Of a stretch of 64,000 nucleotides of DNA, positions 20,681 to 32,600 are shown one piece after another. The stretch's first letter is position 1, and each line of letters starts with the position of its first letter. A program made the position numbers and the translations under genes. Under the pieces are notes generated by a model. It made no database searches and was not told where the DNA came from. It saw nothing but the letters and a program-made list of their open reading frames with translations. The stretch is from Theobroma cacao (lineage: Eukaryota; Streptophyta; Magnoliopsida; Malvales; Malvaceae), in NCBI RefSeq assembly GCF_000208745.1, contig NC_030852.1, forward strand, positions 31,698,969-31,762,968, in the 5' to 3' direction.

Positions 20681-23600
20681 TCACCTGGCCCATGAGACTG
20701 AATCGATCTCATCCCTTGCAGATTTGTATAACTCAAGCCTCTTGGCACATTGCTGCCTCCTTTCCATCAATGCAGGATCTTCATCCAACAATTGTGCTAG
20801 CTGCTTGCCCTACAAGAAAATAATGAAAACTAGTCAGGAAACAACTATTCCTTTCCCCTCCATCCAACCAGCATGCCTCCCCCTCCGTGAGCGTGTCAGT
20901 TTGAATGGAACTCCACTCACAATTGAATTACCGTGTGGATGGAAACACGACTATATCCAAATGCATGCATGTGCATGTTAGGGAGAATGAAGAAGTAAAT
21001 ATGATTGGGTACCTCCTTTTTGCCCACTTGTGTATAGAAGTGATCAAGTAATGACTGCTTGGCCTCCCTCACTTGGCAATAAACCACAGCCTTGGGAATG
21101 GTATTTCTAAGCGTATCAGACACCATCCCCACATAAGAAGAAACATTTGATCCTATTCTGCGAAAGTGGCCTTCTGCGTATCTATCTGCAGATAAGGAAG
21201 TTGGGTTTCCACTTTTCTCCACTTCTTGTGGGAGTTTCCGAAAGAAATCCACTGTCAAATATGAGGACTCCATGTCCACTAATCGCAAAGTTGTCTTCTT
21301 ACTGTCTTCACGAAACCTCTCCAATGCTTCATTCGCAGCCCCCGCTATTTCAGCTTGGAGAGTTGGAAAGCGCTTCAACTCCTGTTCAATTCCAAAAGAC
21401 CAACTTATATTCTTCTATTGTCCCTAAAGCATCACTATTTCTTCCAAGAAGAGTAAAGTTTCAAATTCCTAACCTGAGTTTCTGCGATTGACCTTCTTAC
21501 AAGCTCTTTTAAAAGAAAGTGAACCTGCAATAAAGATCACCAATTACTAAAAACAAGTTACAGGTCCAGTGCTTTTAAAGAATGAAACAGCAAGATCTAT
21601 TTAATTTTAAATTTTAAAGCCAGCAAACAGCATTCCCTAAACCCTCATTAAAGAAAACAACTACAATACCCTCTCCATACCAACCACCTCCAAGAAGCAC
21701 CAGAGGCCCTATGCTATGCACTAATAACAGAGAACTAGCCAAGATGACAAAAAATTGCCACCTTGAAAAGGGAACTTACAGCATCTACAGAAGCTTCAGC
21801 TGGGCCTCTGAAGTAATTAAGTGCACCATCAATGAGGCGTCGATAACCTTGCTCAGGAGCGATTAAATGAGGTTGGTACCCATCTGCCTCTGAAACTACT
21901 TTCCTTATGTTTTGCAGTGACAAATGACGGTCAAATGGAAGCTTCCTTAAAGCAGCAGGCAGCTGGTGGTCAAAAACTCCATAAATGCGGTCTCCACCTG
22001 GCCGCCTAGAAAAAGAATGGAAACAGGAATGATAAAGTGTTATGTTGTAACAGACATTATATCTTTAATTTTTGCTGTGTTTTCTTCAGGAAAATGGAAG
22101 CAAGAACAAAAAGATCTAAATATAGTACCCTCCATCCAAATGCTCCTTGAATATCCGATCAAATGCTCGACATAACTCTAGAATAGTGTATAACTGGGCC
22201 TGATAATAAAAGCAAAACAATCTAAATTAAAAATGAAACCGATGGTTATCCCAATATCAAGAAATAAGATAAAAGTTCAGAGGCTCCTCACCCCAGCATC
22301 AACAGCAACAGGTCTACCAAGATGGGACAACTCTGCTTCAAGTTCGTCAATGCTTTTGTTAATTAAAGAAGTAATGCCAGGGAGGCGGGCTCTAATTACA
22401 GACTCCAAATGCTGATGCCAAAGAAATACTCTAATCAGTAAACAGACATGCTATACAGATATAGTTATGCAAATAACTAGGAAATAAAACCTTTGAGAGA
22501 AGCTTTGCAAGATATTCTGAGCCCATTTTGCTGGCTAAATGTCCATAATCAGGACTAGTGGCAAAGAATTCACGCTCCCTCCGCCTAGCAGCAATCATGT
22601 CGACATTTTTGTTAATGTCAGCTTGTGAACGGTTCACAATTCCAACCCAAGGGTGTTGAAGTGGATAAGCTCTTCCCTCAAGAACCTTCAATTAAAAACA
22701 AAAGCAAAAATGCGTACACTAGGTAAGGGGAAATAAATCATATGGATGAATGCCCTATTCGGTGTTTAACCAACAAAACAGAATTAGTTAAGACTTTATA
22801 TGTTGCAGCACGTGCCAAAAGTCAAGTCACAAACTTATTATTAATGTGTATTAAAATAGGAAGAAAGCTTACATCTACAGCATTTGTTCCCTTGTCCATC
22901 AAGTCAAGCTTCGTTAATACACCAAATGTCCTTTCACCTGGGAAAGGAAAACCAACGATGTAACCTCTAGGACAATTATAACGACTATGATAGTGTAGTC
23001 CTACAGGCCAATCAAATTTCATTGTAACCAGAAATGATAAGTAGAAAGATACCTGTTGGATCAACTTCTCTAGACAACTTCATAGCATCAGATGTCGCTA
23101 TATCTTGATTAGCTGGAGTTATGGCCAGAATGATGCAGTTTGGCTACACTCCATGAAAAAGAATCAGTTATTTGAACCCCCAAAGGTCTAATAAATTGTT
23201 TTGCGTAAGCATCAAAAGTAGCAATAGTCTGTTAAGCATATTATGTAAATTATTGTGATGAGGTCTATTAAGCATCAAAAGTCTGTGATGAGGATAATTT
23301 ATAGTTATAATCATATTACATAAATCCAAGAAGCATGCCACTAATTTTATTCTTCTTGCAGCCATCCACCACAAATTATTGTGAAAAAGGAAAAATTCCC
23401 ATTACCTTCTCAACATATGAGCGAACCATGCTTTCTATGTCTTTAACAATACTCTCTGGCTGTCCCTCTGCCAATAAGAAGGACCTCTATTTACAATCTA
23501 ATAAATTAAAAGAAAGGAGAATAACTTCAGGAGGGGATTGGGTAGTATACCTACAGCAACCTTTGTTAAACCAGGCAAATCTATTAGTGTTAAGTTGACA

Positions 23601-24364
23601 ACTGCCAAGACATAAACCAGGTTTGTCAGATAATTGAAGGCAAGATTACAAAAACTACAAGGACAACAAAGAATGAAAGTAAGCAGGCAAGTTTTCAACT
23701 TCTGCAGCAGAAATCAAATTCTGAATGTCGTTACCATTTGGTGAGTAGATACTGAGATGAATGGGTACAGGAGAAATTTGTTTTGATTTCCCAGTCACTC
23801 GATCAGTTTCATCTTGGATTTCCTTCCGAACCATGGCTGCAAAATCAGTGGACCACCAAATGCCTTATTAGTGGTGCAAGGCTTGAAGTTGAGAAATCAT
23901 TGTAAAAGACATTTCCTACAATTATAACAATTACCAGATAACTTATGAACAAATTAATAGGTTGCCTAATAATTTTCATGAATAGGAAACTAGCACCAAA
24001 TCCCAACATGTGAAATAGGTTGATCATAATGTTCAGAATTTAAGATAAAGGTGACTAAACTTGAAGGTTACGAAACTAAATCAACAAAAAATAGGTTTGC
24101 ATAACAAATTATGTACCGAAGTCTGTGAATTTTTTCTTGGGCAAGTGAAGGAACTCTCCATATTCTTGTACCCCTTGTTCCGTCTTGTGTAGCTGCAACA
24201 CTAGAGGTCTCCTCGTCACAATTCCTGAAATTTGAACAATGTCATAAAGGCTTCTCTGCTTGCCAACAAAAGCAAGCAATTGTAGTATATTTTACAGTAT
24301 TAAGCATGCTACACCAGTTCGACTATTGTTTACGAGGAGTTGAGGATTAATTTAATATATATAT

Positions 24365-24399
<35 letters not shown>

Positions 24400-24894
24400 T
24401 GAATCGGTTTGACTTAGTTTGACCCGTTTGACTTGAATTTCCAGTCTAGTAGTTAATCGAAAACAAAAGAACACAAAATGACCTTCATCTTCCTTTTTTT
24501 AATTTTTAAACCTCTTTCTTTCGATTTTTCTCAGCTGCTAAACAGAATTCAAAACGAAAATTCAACACAAAAGCACAAATAATTTAAAAAAAAAAAAGAA
24601 AATCAAAACCTGATCCCCTGGGAAGGAAGTCGCGTCCTACAATGCTCTCCAACACCGATGACTTTCCCGAACTCTACATTCACAGTAAATTATAACATTA
24701 ACAGAGAAGCGCAGCAAAGCCACGAGAAGTTATACAGAGAGAGAGAAGGAGCAAACCTGGCCTCCGACGACGACGACAGACGGAAGAGCTTCCCAAAGAG
24801 TAGGCAAAGCACTGTCGCCACCGTGGTCACCGAGCACCGTACAAGCTCTCTGTATCCTATTCACCGTCACAATCAAGCTCTCCATTGTCGCCAT
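20681..24894 (-). CDS. DRP1E: Dynamin-related protein, DRP1 family (DRP1E-like)
   Basis: Large GTPase of the plant DRP1 family, acting in endocytosis and cell-plate membrane remodelling. Fifteen exons: complement(20681..20809, 21013..21381, 21474..21524, 21780..22005, 22129..22199, 22292..22411, 22491..22685, 22873..22937, 23053..23143, 23406..23467, 23551..23601, 23735..23836, 24117..24224, 24610..24673, 24757..24894), 613 residues. The start is [18 protein letters not shown]. GTPase motifs: G1 GGQSSGKSS (residues 44-52, split by intron 1), G3 DLPG (145-148) and G4 TKLD (214-217). The middle domain contains [18 protein letters not shown]. The GTPase effector domain ends with [12 protein letters not shown] and DSVSWAR. 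No pleckstrin-homology or proline-rich domain is present, as in other DRP1 members. The stretches [20 protein letters not shown] and [20 protein letters not shown] fit DRP1E better than DRP1A or DRP1C as I recall them. Paralogue assignment is less certain than family. Confidence 0.93.
24355..24400. repeat. (AT)n microsatellite in DRP1E intron 2
   Basis: Two AT dinucleotide runs are separated by one break, together about 45 bases, inside the intron between exons 2 and 3 of DRP1E. Confidence 0.85.
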
Positions 24895-26040
24895 TTCACC
24901 TGCTTTTTCTTCGTCTTTTTCTTCTCGTTCTTCAGAAACGCCAGCAGAGGAAGAATTACAGTTGGATTTCGAATTCGAACGGAGGGAAATTGCTATAACG
25001 GAGGCAACGAAGGAGATTGAGAGGAAAGATAAGAAGAAGAAGAGAAGTGGAAAAGCTATTTTCGCTCTTTTTGGGGAGGGGAATTAATTAAATTAATTGT
25101 TATTTGGAGTTTGGAGTTTGGAGTTGTGGGCCTTGGAGTTGATATGATGAGATATTGGTCGGGGTATATAAATGCGCCACGTAAGCAATTCCTTGTTGAA
25201 TTACCTTTGCAATTTGGACAACTGTGTTTTCTTGTTTTTAAATATTTTCCTTACCGTTTCAGGATTTTGTTAGTTTCTTCCCATGCGACCGTTACTCAAA
25301 AATTGAAGCTGGGCCTGAAAGCTGCTTGGGTGGGTGCCTGGCGTTGAAAGAGATTTGAATAATTTTGAATTTTGGCGGACACCCTTATCCAACACACAAA
25401 TTGTCCAACTAAACCCCTCATGATCGTGACTCTTTCACTTAATTCCCGTGAAACGTTAATGCTTATGTATAAGTATTAATCAATAAAAATTGAAATAATT
25501 GATTGAAAAATCGATTGTTAATAATATATCTTTATATGTAAATATTATTAATAATTAAAATTAACTAAATTGATCAACAAAAGTCAAGTTTTGATTATTT
25601 ACGATTTTAAGATATAATTTGGTCAAATTATATTTTTTTATACGAATTCGATTAATACGATTCTTAAAATTTTAAAACTAAATTCATTGAACTGATTGAA
25701 TATTTGGTGGTATTAATAACAAATAACCATAACAGTTAGATACTAATAAACTAGCTACTAGAGTAGTTGAATTCTTTCATTTTTGGAAGAAATTTCTTTT
25801 CAAAGCATTGTGAAAAGTGTAGTCCTCTCATGTAATAGTCTACACATCCATTAGTACTAAACAATGCTAAACGTTGAAAACAGTAACATGCCCCTTGGAT
25901 CAATTTAGTTTCAAGGGCCTCGTAATTTCAGACTACAAGAATAAATGTTAGGCCCATGCTCAAGTTCTTGCAGACTGGCACCTAGCTTTAGGATGAAATG
26001 TAACAGTTAAATGGTCAATTCGATGGCAAATTGTTCACCT
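24895..26040. other. DRP1E promoter and PUP 3' flank
   Basis: The left part is the 5' leader and promoter of DRP1E (purine/pyrimidine-rich up to about 25080, read from the minus strand). The right part is the 3' flank of the purine permease gene. No independent gene is supported. Confidence 0.5.
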
Positions 26041-27519
26041 CTAGACTTCTGTAAGAGTCACAAAAACTTCAATGGAATTCGCCTTCTTCACCTTGGTTTC
26101 AGAGTCGTCCAAATAATGCTGATAGATGTAAGAAAGAAAGCCCCAGATTGCCAATAGCATGGCCACCACCTTAACTCCGTCCATCTTATCATGGAAGAAA
26201 ATCACAGCAAGAATGGGGACAACAGGCAGAGCCACTGTACTGATGACATTGGAGAACAAAGAAGATACTTCAAAAACCAATCCCAACAAACCTATCGATG
26301 AAATCTGCCATGTCACAGCTGTCCAAATCAAAGTCATCAGATATGGTACCTGTCCTTCCTGGTATTCCTTCATTTCCTTTGACAAACTTTTCCATTCCCC
26401 GCTTGCAAATAACCCAACTATGCAGCCACAGGTTGCAACAAACGAAGGGTATATTTGCATATCCAAGACGGTAGAGAAGGTCTCTCTTTTGATAACCTTT
26501 TAAAAAGACAATTGCACCAGGGAAAGGTACAAAGAGTAGGTTGCGGATGCTCCAACAGTGCATAAAAATCCGATTGCATACTTTCCTTTAGAGACTGTCG
26601 AGGTGTTCTCAGAGTCTGCATTGACTGCCAGGAGGGCAGCTGAGATGGTAAGGAGGATTAGGGAGTTGAGTATGAGAGGAGTGAACTTTTGGGAGTTGAG
26701 GAAGAAGGAGAAGACAGCATTGAAGGCCAGCTGAGTGGCGCAAAGCAGAGAATATGTGGAGACTGGTAGGTATAAAAGGCCATAAGAGTACATCATGTTG
26801 TCACCTGTCAACAGTAAACCAAGGGCAACATAGAGAAAGACAAGGGTGGAAGTCTTTGGTTGCCTTGTGATGGAGGAAGCAATGGGGTTGCTGGAGGTGA
26901 TTGATTTGGTTGGTGGTGAGAAGAAAAACAAGAGGGGAAGGAGAATTGGGAAGCCAGCTGATTGAACAAATGTTGCCATCCATTTGCTATTCCCACCTTT
27001 GTCATAGTATAATCTTCCCAGGAGAGTAGCTGTTGATTGGCCAGCAAGAAGAAAAAAGATGTAAATCATTACACGAATCCACCACTTGTAATGTTTGAAT
27101 CTTGGAGGAGGTTGAGGTTGATTTGATAAATGAATGTCGTTAGTTGAGTTTGGCTCTCTGCCATCAACAGCTGAAGCGAACAACAAAAAACGATTCTGGT
27201 CAAGAACTATTACCAAAACAAAGCTTAGAACAGCAAATTTAGGAACATTGTAGTCAAAAGTTAGAGCATAAGGGAGAAAGCATGAGCATTATTAATTGAA
27301 AAATACTACTCGAATTTACTTCAGCAACTATAATTTGAATAGAATTTCAATAGCAAAGAAAAGCTGGGCAGTATCATTACAAAGGGAGAAAGCAGTACCG
27401 AATCAAACACTTGTTCCTAGACTTGATTTGAGTCTCTGAACTCGTTTCAAGAAAACAGATTAGCAGGTTGCGAGTGACTAACCTCTTCCTTGCAGTTTAA
27501 CAATCTGAGCCTCCTCCAT
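26041..27519 (-). pseudogene. Purine permease (PUP family) with one in-frame stop
   Basis: Members are plasma-membrane carriers of purines, cytokinins or related metabolites in the drug/metabolite transporter superfamily, with about ten membrane segments. Two exons: complement(26041..27170, 27483..27519), 388 codons before the final stop. Exon 1 encodes MEEAQIVKLQGR, the short first exon usual for the family. Family stretches include WWIRVMIYIFFLLAGQS, ATLLGRLYYDKGGNSKWMAT, GLLLTGDNMMYSYGLLYLPV and ATQLAFNAVFSFFLNSQKFT. Codon 236 (26500-26502) is TAA, interrupting SLVQLSF and KVIKRETFSTVLDMQIYPS; family members usually have a Gln or Glu there, so CAA-to-TAA is the likely change. After the stop, the frame continues to a normal C-terminus (NVISTVALPVVPILAVIFF, then LAIWGFLSYIYQHY). 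A read-through product would be full length; a truncated one would lose about 150 residues and several membrane segments. I call it a probable recent pseudogene. Confidence 0.85.
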
Positions 27520-29720
27520 GTGAAAAAAGATGATAAACCAATAGCTAATTAAGGGAAAATATGCCTATTTTCCTTTGGCGAATGGAGAAATGGAGGAGCG
27601 AGAAAATCGAAAAGATATTCTTGGATAAGCCAACTCTTTCAAGTTGATCACATATGTTCACACTCTGGAACAATGACATGTTGTCTCTGAAAGCCAAGCT
27701 GAAAGAGATGGGTTCTTTCTGTTCTTTTATTTTTTTCTTGTGCATAGCAAATTTGACTGGCAAGTTGTCTGAACTTGACTGATAAGGATATGTTTACTGA
27801 CCTACTTGAATGCAAGAGGCTAGGAATTACATCACTCCGTTTTATAACCCAATATACTGTTAAATTCAATGAGAATCTTCATTTTGGTCTAAATTGGCTG
27901 GCTTTCGTTTCCCATTGCAAGAGAGGTAGGTTTTCATATACTAGAGACTTCTCTAAGGATATGTCAATCTTACCTGAACTCGGTAAAAGATCCGATTTCT
28001 CATCCATTTAAAGCAAATTTAAGGAAACAGCAACACGAGTAGGGATGGGAAAGAAATGAATGCCGACGAGAACGAGAATGGGATGGGGAATAGATCCCCC
28101 ACCTCACCCCCAATATATGAAATAATTAAATATATTTTATAATTATAATTCACAAATTATATGTTTTGGTATTTAATTAATGGTTTGACTTCCTTCTAAA
28201 ATATGAATTTCATTCGGTAACCGTTTTGTAATTTTGGATTTGTATTTGTTTTTATTATATTTGCATATCATATGTCACAAAATTTGGTAATTTTAATTTG
28301 TTATTGATTGAACTTTTATTTGAATTACTGAGTTTTTTAAAATAGTGTATGTTATTAAACTTAATTTAAATCATTTTTATTTAATTTCATTAGTTGGATA
28401 TCATATAGTTTAACATTTATTTTTTTAATTTCAAAACAAATAACTGCGGATAGGGGATTCTCAATGCTCTACTAAACCTCCGATTAAATAAAATTTAAAT
28501 CTTCTTTTAATCCTCATTTAATTTCAAAACAAGTAAATTGAAGATTCTATGCCAAGTGACATTTTAGACCTATTTACACATAATTTTTTTACATGAAATT
28601 AGGATATGTTATTAATTAGTTAACTTTAGTGAACATACATCAATAACGTTAAAAATTGTTTAATTCTCAAAATAGGTTATGAGAAATTTATGAAAGTTCA
28701 AAGGACATCAATGAACATAATAAATGTGATAGGACCAATCCTTAATATTAACACTCCTACAACTCATGATTAATTTGAAATGAGAATGAAAATTCGAGAG
28801 ACATTATTAATTTTTCGCATTGCCATGTTCTAATCCAATTTAATAATTAAAAAGCTCAACATAGTACTTTGTTTTAGGTTCTTAATGTAATTGGATTTGC
28901 ATCATAATTGTTAAAACTTTACCTACCAACCAGGGGTTAAGTAGGCAATAAACCAAATGAAAATATAAAAATATCTCAAATAAGAGATAAATATAAAAAT
29001 TTGTTAAGTTGGGTAGAAAACTACTCTCATCACTTTTGTAATTAACTATTTTTATCTGAAAAATTGTCTTATTATCATTTCTTACTTCAAAATTTTTTTT
29101 TCTCATTCACTCACATACTGAGTGCCACGAAATCCAATTTCGGTTTAAGCTAATAGATCAAATTAACAAAATTATTTTATTTGTTAAAATAGAGAAATAT
29201 GTATTTAAATAATGTAATATATATATATTTATTTATTTATTTGCAAACATGTATGATGGTTGTTTTTGAGAAATTATTCTTGGACCCTTGTTATTAATGA
29301 GATAATGACACTTGTTATGGACAATTGTTTAAATGATAAGCCTTTTAGAGAGTATTAAATACATTTTTATTATAAAAATAACTTAAATAGCAATTTACTA
29401 TTCATAATTTTTTTTCTAATCGCTTCAACAAAAATGACGAATAATTACTTATTTATTGATTTCTTATTCAGTATTCTAAACTTATTATATTTATTAATTT
29501 CTTGTTCTTTATTTTGATTTTTAACCCTATTTTATATTTTGATTTTTCACTCACTTGTTTTAAGATTAAACAAATCCATTTATATTTATGTGAAAGAATT
29601 TGCACATACTGCATATATATTAGAGAATTTTTTTTAAAAAAAAAAGGAATATCATTCAATAAACAAGAATGAAAACAAGTCAGTACCAAATTTTAAGAAG
29701 ACTCATATCTGCTGTTTGTT
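27520..29720. other. Gene-poor AT-rich region downstream of the PUP promoter
   Basis: The first few hundred bases are the PUP promoter. A short G-rich and then C-rich patch at 28040-28110 interrupts AT-rich sequence. Everything else is low-complexity AT-rich DNA with short chance frames. No gene, RNA or well-defined repeat is supported. Confidence 0.5.
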
Positions 29721-31023
29721 GAATGAAAACAATTCCCTATAAAAGTGCAAGGTTAGCACCAGATTTTAAGTTGCAGTTAGATCCATATCAACTTGACATC
29801 CATGACGGTTGCAGGAGTCGGGCGGCAGCATGGATCGGGGTAGCAACCTGTCGATGGGGTGTTGCGCTCTGGCATCATGGTTGGCAAGAGCAAGAGTGCA
29901 GGTGTGATCAACATGCTCAACAACCTCATGACAGAGACAGCAGTAGCGTCATCGGCAGCGACGTGCACTCATCTAAGGAATGGACGAACAGTCCGGTGAT
30001 ATCAAAGTAAAGAGAAATGTAAAATATTCAGATTTTATCGATTTAGTAGAATAATTGGAAAAAATTGAAAACGATGAGTTTCTTTCTATTCTTATTGCTT
30101 TAAAGAATTAAATGAATGAAGGTAAGAGAGCTAAAGCGCGTATAAGTAGTGCATGAAGAGTGCACATTCACTGTAAATCAAAATTCTATAAGCACGAGAT
30201 TAGATTCTATTAACATAGGAGAGATTAGAAGTTGAACTGAATGTCTTGAGAAAAAATTTCAAATGCATTCCTCGTGCAAGAAAAAGTAAAAAATCTTGGC
30301 ATTCATTTTTTTTCCTTCCATCTTTCAATCCTTATTATCAAGTGAGATAAAATTGAGACACTTTTAATTTTTTGTGAGTTGACTTGAAAAAAATATGTAT
30401 TGCAAACATGAACCAAAAATTCTTGATAAAAGTATCGCTGGAAGAAAATTTTATGCGATCGTATTGGGTTTCCTAAGCTATTTTTAAGATATCAGCTAGT
30501 GCATTGAGGGAGTTGAAAGAGTTAGAATATTTGGTACCTGAAGAAGTTACGAAACCAATTACCAAGCTTAACATGTAACAACTGTCAAAAGTGTGTTAAT
30601 TTCAAATCAAGAATAAGGAAGATATCGAGATAATCAACAAAGTTGATAGAGCATATAAATTCAAAGGCTTTGACTGCTCAGTCCAAGTGCTTAAAGAATT
30701 AGATGATTATAGCTTTCATTGTAAGTTGAATGCGTTTTACACACGAGAGGAAACTGCTATCTTGAAAATTTCTTCAGTTTTTACACCGGCTTCTTCTTCT
30801 TCACCAATCCCACATGATTTGCATTGAGCTTCTTCTTCTTCACTAATCTCCGATGATGTGGACCGTAGATATGAGTATAACTTTCCTCCACTTCCAAATG
30901 CATATGATTATCCTCCACTCTCAAATTTTGATTAGTTTTGCGATGTTGTGAACTTTTTTTTGTGCAACGGCATTTTGGTAATAAGATAATGGCACATTTA
31001 AATCATAAGACTTGCAAAGAGCA
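29721..31023. other. Degraded region with small possible coding remnants
   Basis: A GC-richer patch at 29800-29990 gives short frames on both strands, none recognised. A short open stretch on the plus strand at about 30622-30826 reads EDIEIINKVDRAYKFKG, then VLKELDDYSFHCKLNAFY, and ends in a stop. It looks protein-like in composition but matches no family I know. One unit of a direct repeat lies at 30132-30200. Confidence 0.35.
30132..30200. repeat. Direct repeat, unit 1
   Basis: Contains TGCATGAAGAGTG followed by a TCACTGTAAATCAAAA-type tail and TATAAGCACGAG. A diverged copy lies at 31176-31258, about 1.05 kb away, in the same orientation. Confidence 0.55.
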
Positions 31024-31139
31024 TAAAATGCACTGGCAATCATATTAAAGTAGATTATTAATTGTTGTTAAGTTCAAATTATGATTACTATGATCCAAAG
31101 AGCAAAGAAGAGGAGGAAACTGAAGAATGGTTTCATTAC
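31024..31139 (+). pseudogene. Fragment resembling the 3' end of nMAT2
   Basis: This 116-base stretch aligns with 34965-35077 of the intact nMAT2 gene, in the same orientation. Shared blocks include AATTGTTGTT, TATGATCC and GAAGAGGAGGAAACTGAAGA. The reading frame is degraded, so it is not functional. Similarity upstream of 31024 fades. It sits 1.75 kb upstream of the nMAT2 start codon. Confidence 0.65.
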
Positions 31140-31175
31140 TAAATTCGAGTTAAATGGAAATTTGCAAAATTAAAG

Positions 31176-31258
31176 TAAAGGTGTGTATAAAGCGTGCATG
31201 AGAAGTGCATGAAGAGTGTATGCTCATTATGAACCAAAAAACTATGAGCACAAACGAG
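31176..31258. repeat. Direct repeat, unit 2
   Basis: Contains TGCATGAAGAGTG and ACTATGAGCACAAACGAG and corresponds to unit 1 at 30132-30200. The two units are diverged and have no recognisable ends. Confidence 0.55.
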
Positions 31259-31810
31259 TAATAAAAAAGAAAAGAAGTCGAGCTTTGTCACTTTCAACAA
31301 GCAAGCAATAAAAGGGAAAAAGAATTACCGATGAGAATGTTGACAAGAGAGCATAGCAAAGAAAATTTGTGGCTCGTGCATTATGATTTTATATTTTTTT
31401 TTATTTTTTAGTATTAATTTATTGCTTAATTTGTATCAAATTTTGAATTTTTTTTATTTTCATATGTGTACTCTCTTTTGTTTTTTTTTTTTAAGTTTTA
31501 ATTAAGTCTAGATATACATGAGTTAGGTTGCTATAGTGTCATTGTAACTTTTTCATGCTTTTAATTGTTTTTAATTATATTTAGATCAGTTGTGGAAATT
31601 ATATTTTGAGAGTTTTTCATATGTTTCAAATTCTATTTTTCATGCTTAGTTAGTTAGAATTACATTCCTTAGATTTAATTTCAAAATATTATCCTTAAAT
31701 TTAATAGAATTTTATGTAATATGGTTGCATGCGAACCTTTATTGCTAACTTAAGCATTTGATTTATTACAACTAATAAGTCTTTAATTCTCTGTTCTATA
31801 CAAACAAAGG
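31259..31810. other. AT-rich spacer without recognisable features
   Basis: T-rich low-complexity sequence lies between the nMAT2-like and VPS53-like fragments. I see nothing coding in it. Confidence 0.5.
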
Positions 31811-31995
31811 CCATGAAATTTTCAAAGTTTTCACTTGCAAACCATAATTCTGAGCCATGAAATACTTAATTTGCACATCAAAATTTTTGTATTTTAAGAT
31901 CTAAAATCATGCTCCAATTACAAGTGTGCTTGTTTGAAGTGACAAAAGTTACGATTAACTTAAACTTAATCTCTAGAATACGCTCTAAAGTTTTA
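31811..31995 (-). pseudogene. Fragment of VPS53 (intron plus part of an exon)
   Basis: The stretch aligns with 56970-57215 in the VPS53 gene, in the same orientation relative to the plus strand. Shared blocks include AGTTTTCACTT, TTAATTTGCACATCAAAA, TTTTAAGATCTAAAA, TTTGAAGTGACAAA and TCTAGAATACGCT. The fragment lacks about 70 bases found in the VPS53 intron. It covers the last VPS53 intron and only about 20 bases of the penultimate exon, so it encodes nothing. Presence of intron sequence shows DNA-level copying, not retroposition of mRNA. Confidence 0.75.
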
Positions 31996-32147
31996 ATAAA
32001 TGCAATTGATATACATTTTATTTTACACTTATAAAAGTAAAATAAATATTTATATTAATTAAATTTGTAAATAAACTTACTATATAAAATATATATTCTA
32101 TGATATTAACTTTTAACATTTTTAATTTTATTTCGTTATTAAATTTA

Positions 32148-32600
32148 GAGTAAAATATTCTTATCTCTCTAAATTTTAATCAAAACTATACGAAAATCCA
32201 TTAGTTTTTAAAATAGACACTTTGCTTCAAAAAAATATTTTTCGGTAGGTACATAAGTTTAGCCATTAATCAATCGTTAGTATTTCAATCAACTTGCTAA
32301 CGTGACAAAAGTAAAAAAAAAAAATTTATTTTTAATTAATTTTTAAAATTATTATTATATAATTTTATTATTTTTTATTAATTAAAAAAAAACTCCTAAG
32401 ATGGGAGACACCGGTGCTTCCTTCCGTGGGAAGCACCTATCGGTGCTTCATTCCTTTTTTTAATTTTTTTAAAATATAATAATAATTTTTTAAATAAATA
32501 AAAAATATTTTATTTTAATATTTGTATTTTTAAAATAGAATGTCTATTTCAGAAATTAGTAGATTCATCTAAAACTTAAAGGGAATGGGTATCATTAAAA
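32148..32600. mobile_element. Long-TIR non-autonomous element, copy 2
   Basis: The left arm (starting GAGTAAAATATTC) matches the reverse complement of the right arm (starting TTAATGATACCCATTCCC) over about 75 bases. The left arm also matches, over about 160 bases, the reverse complement of the right half of copy 1 at 4109-4713, with shared blocks ATTAGTTTTTAAAATAGACA and CAAAAAAATATTTTT. The GC-richer centre at 32395-32455 contains CCGGTGCTTCC and GGAAGCACC, which can pair. No coding capacity was seen. Confidence 0.65.

Noticed and set aside
28040..28110. G-rich then C-rich patch starting TAGGGATGGGAA, like a hAT-type terminus
   Set aside because: No matching inverted end or target duplication was found in the surrounding few kilobases.
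29723..30010. 95-codon frame on the plus strand with an opposing 63-codon frame
   Set aside because: Neither product is recognisable; it reflects a short GC-richer patch.
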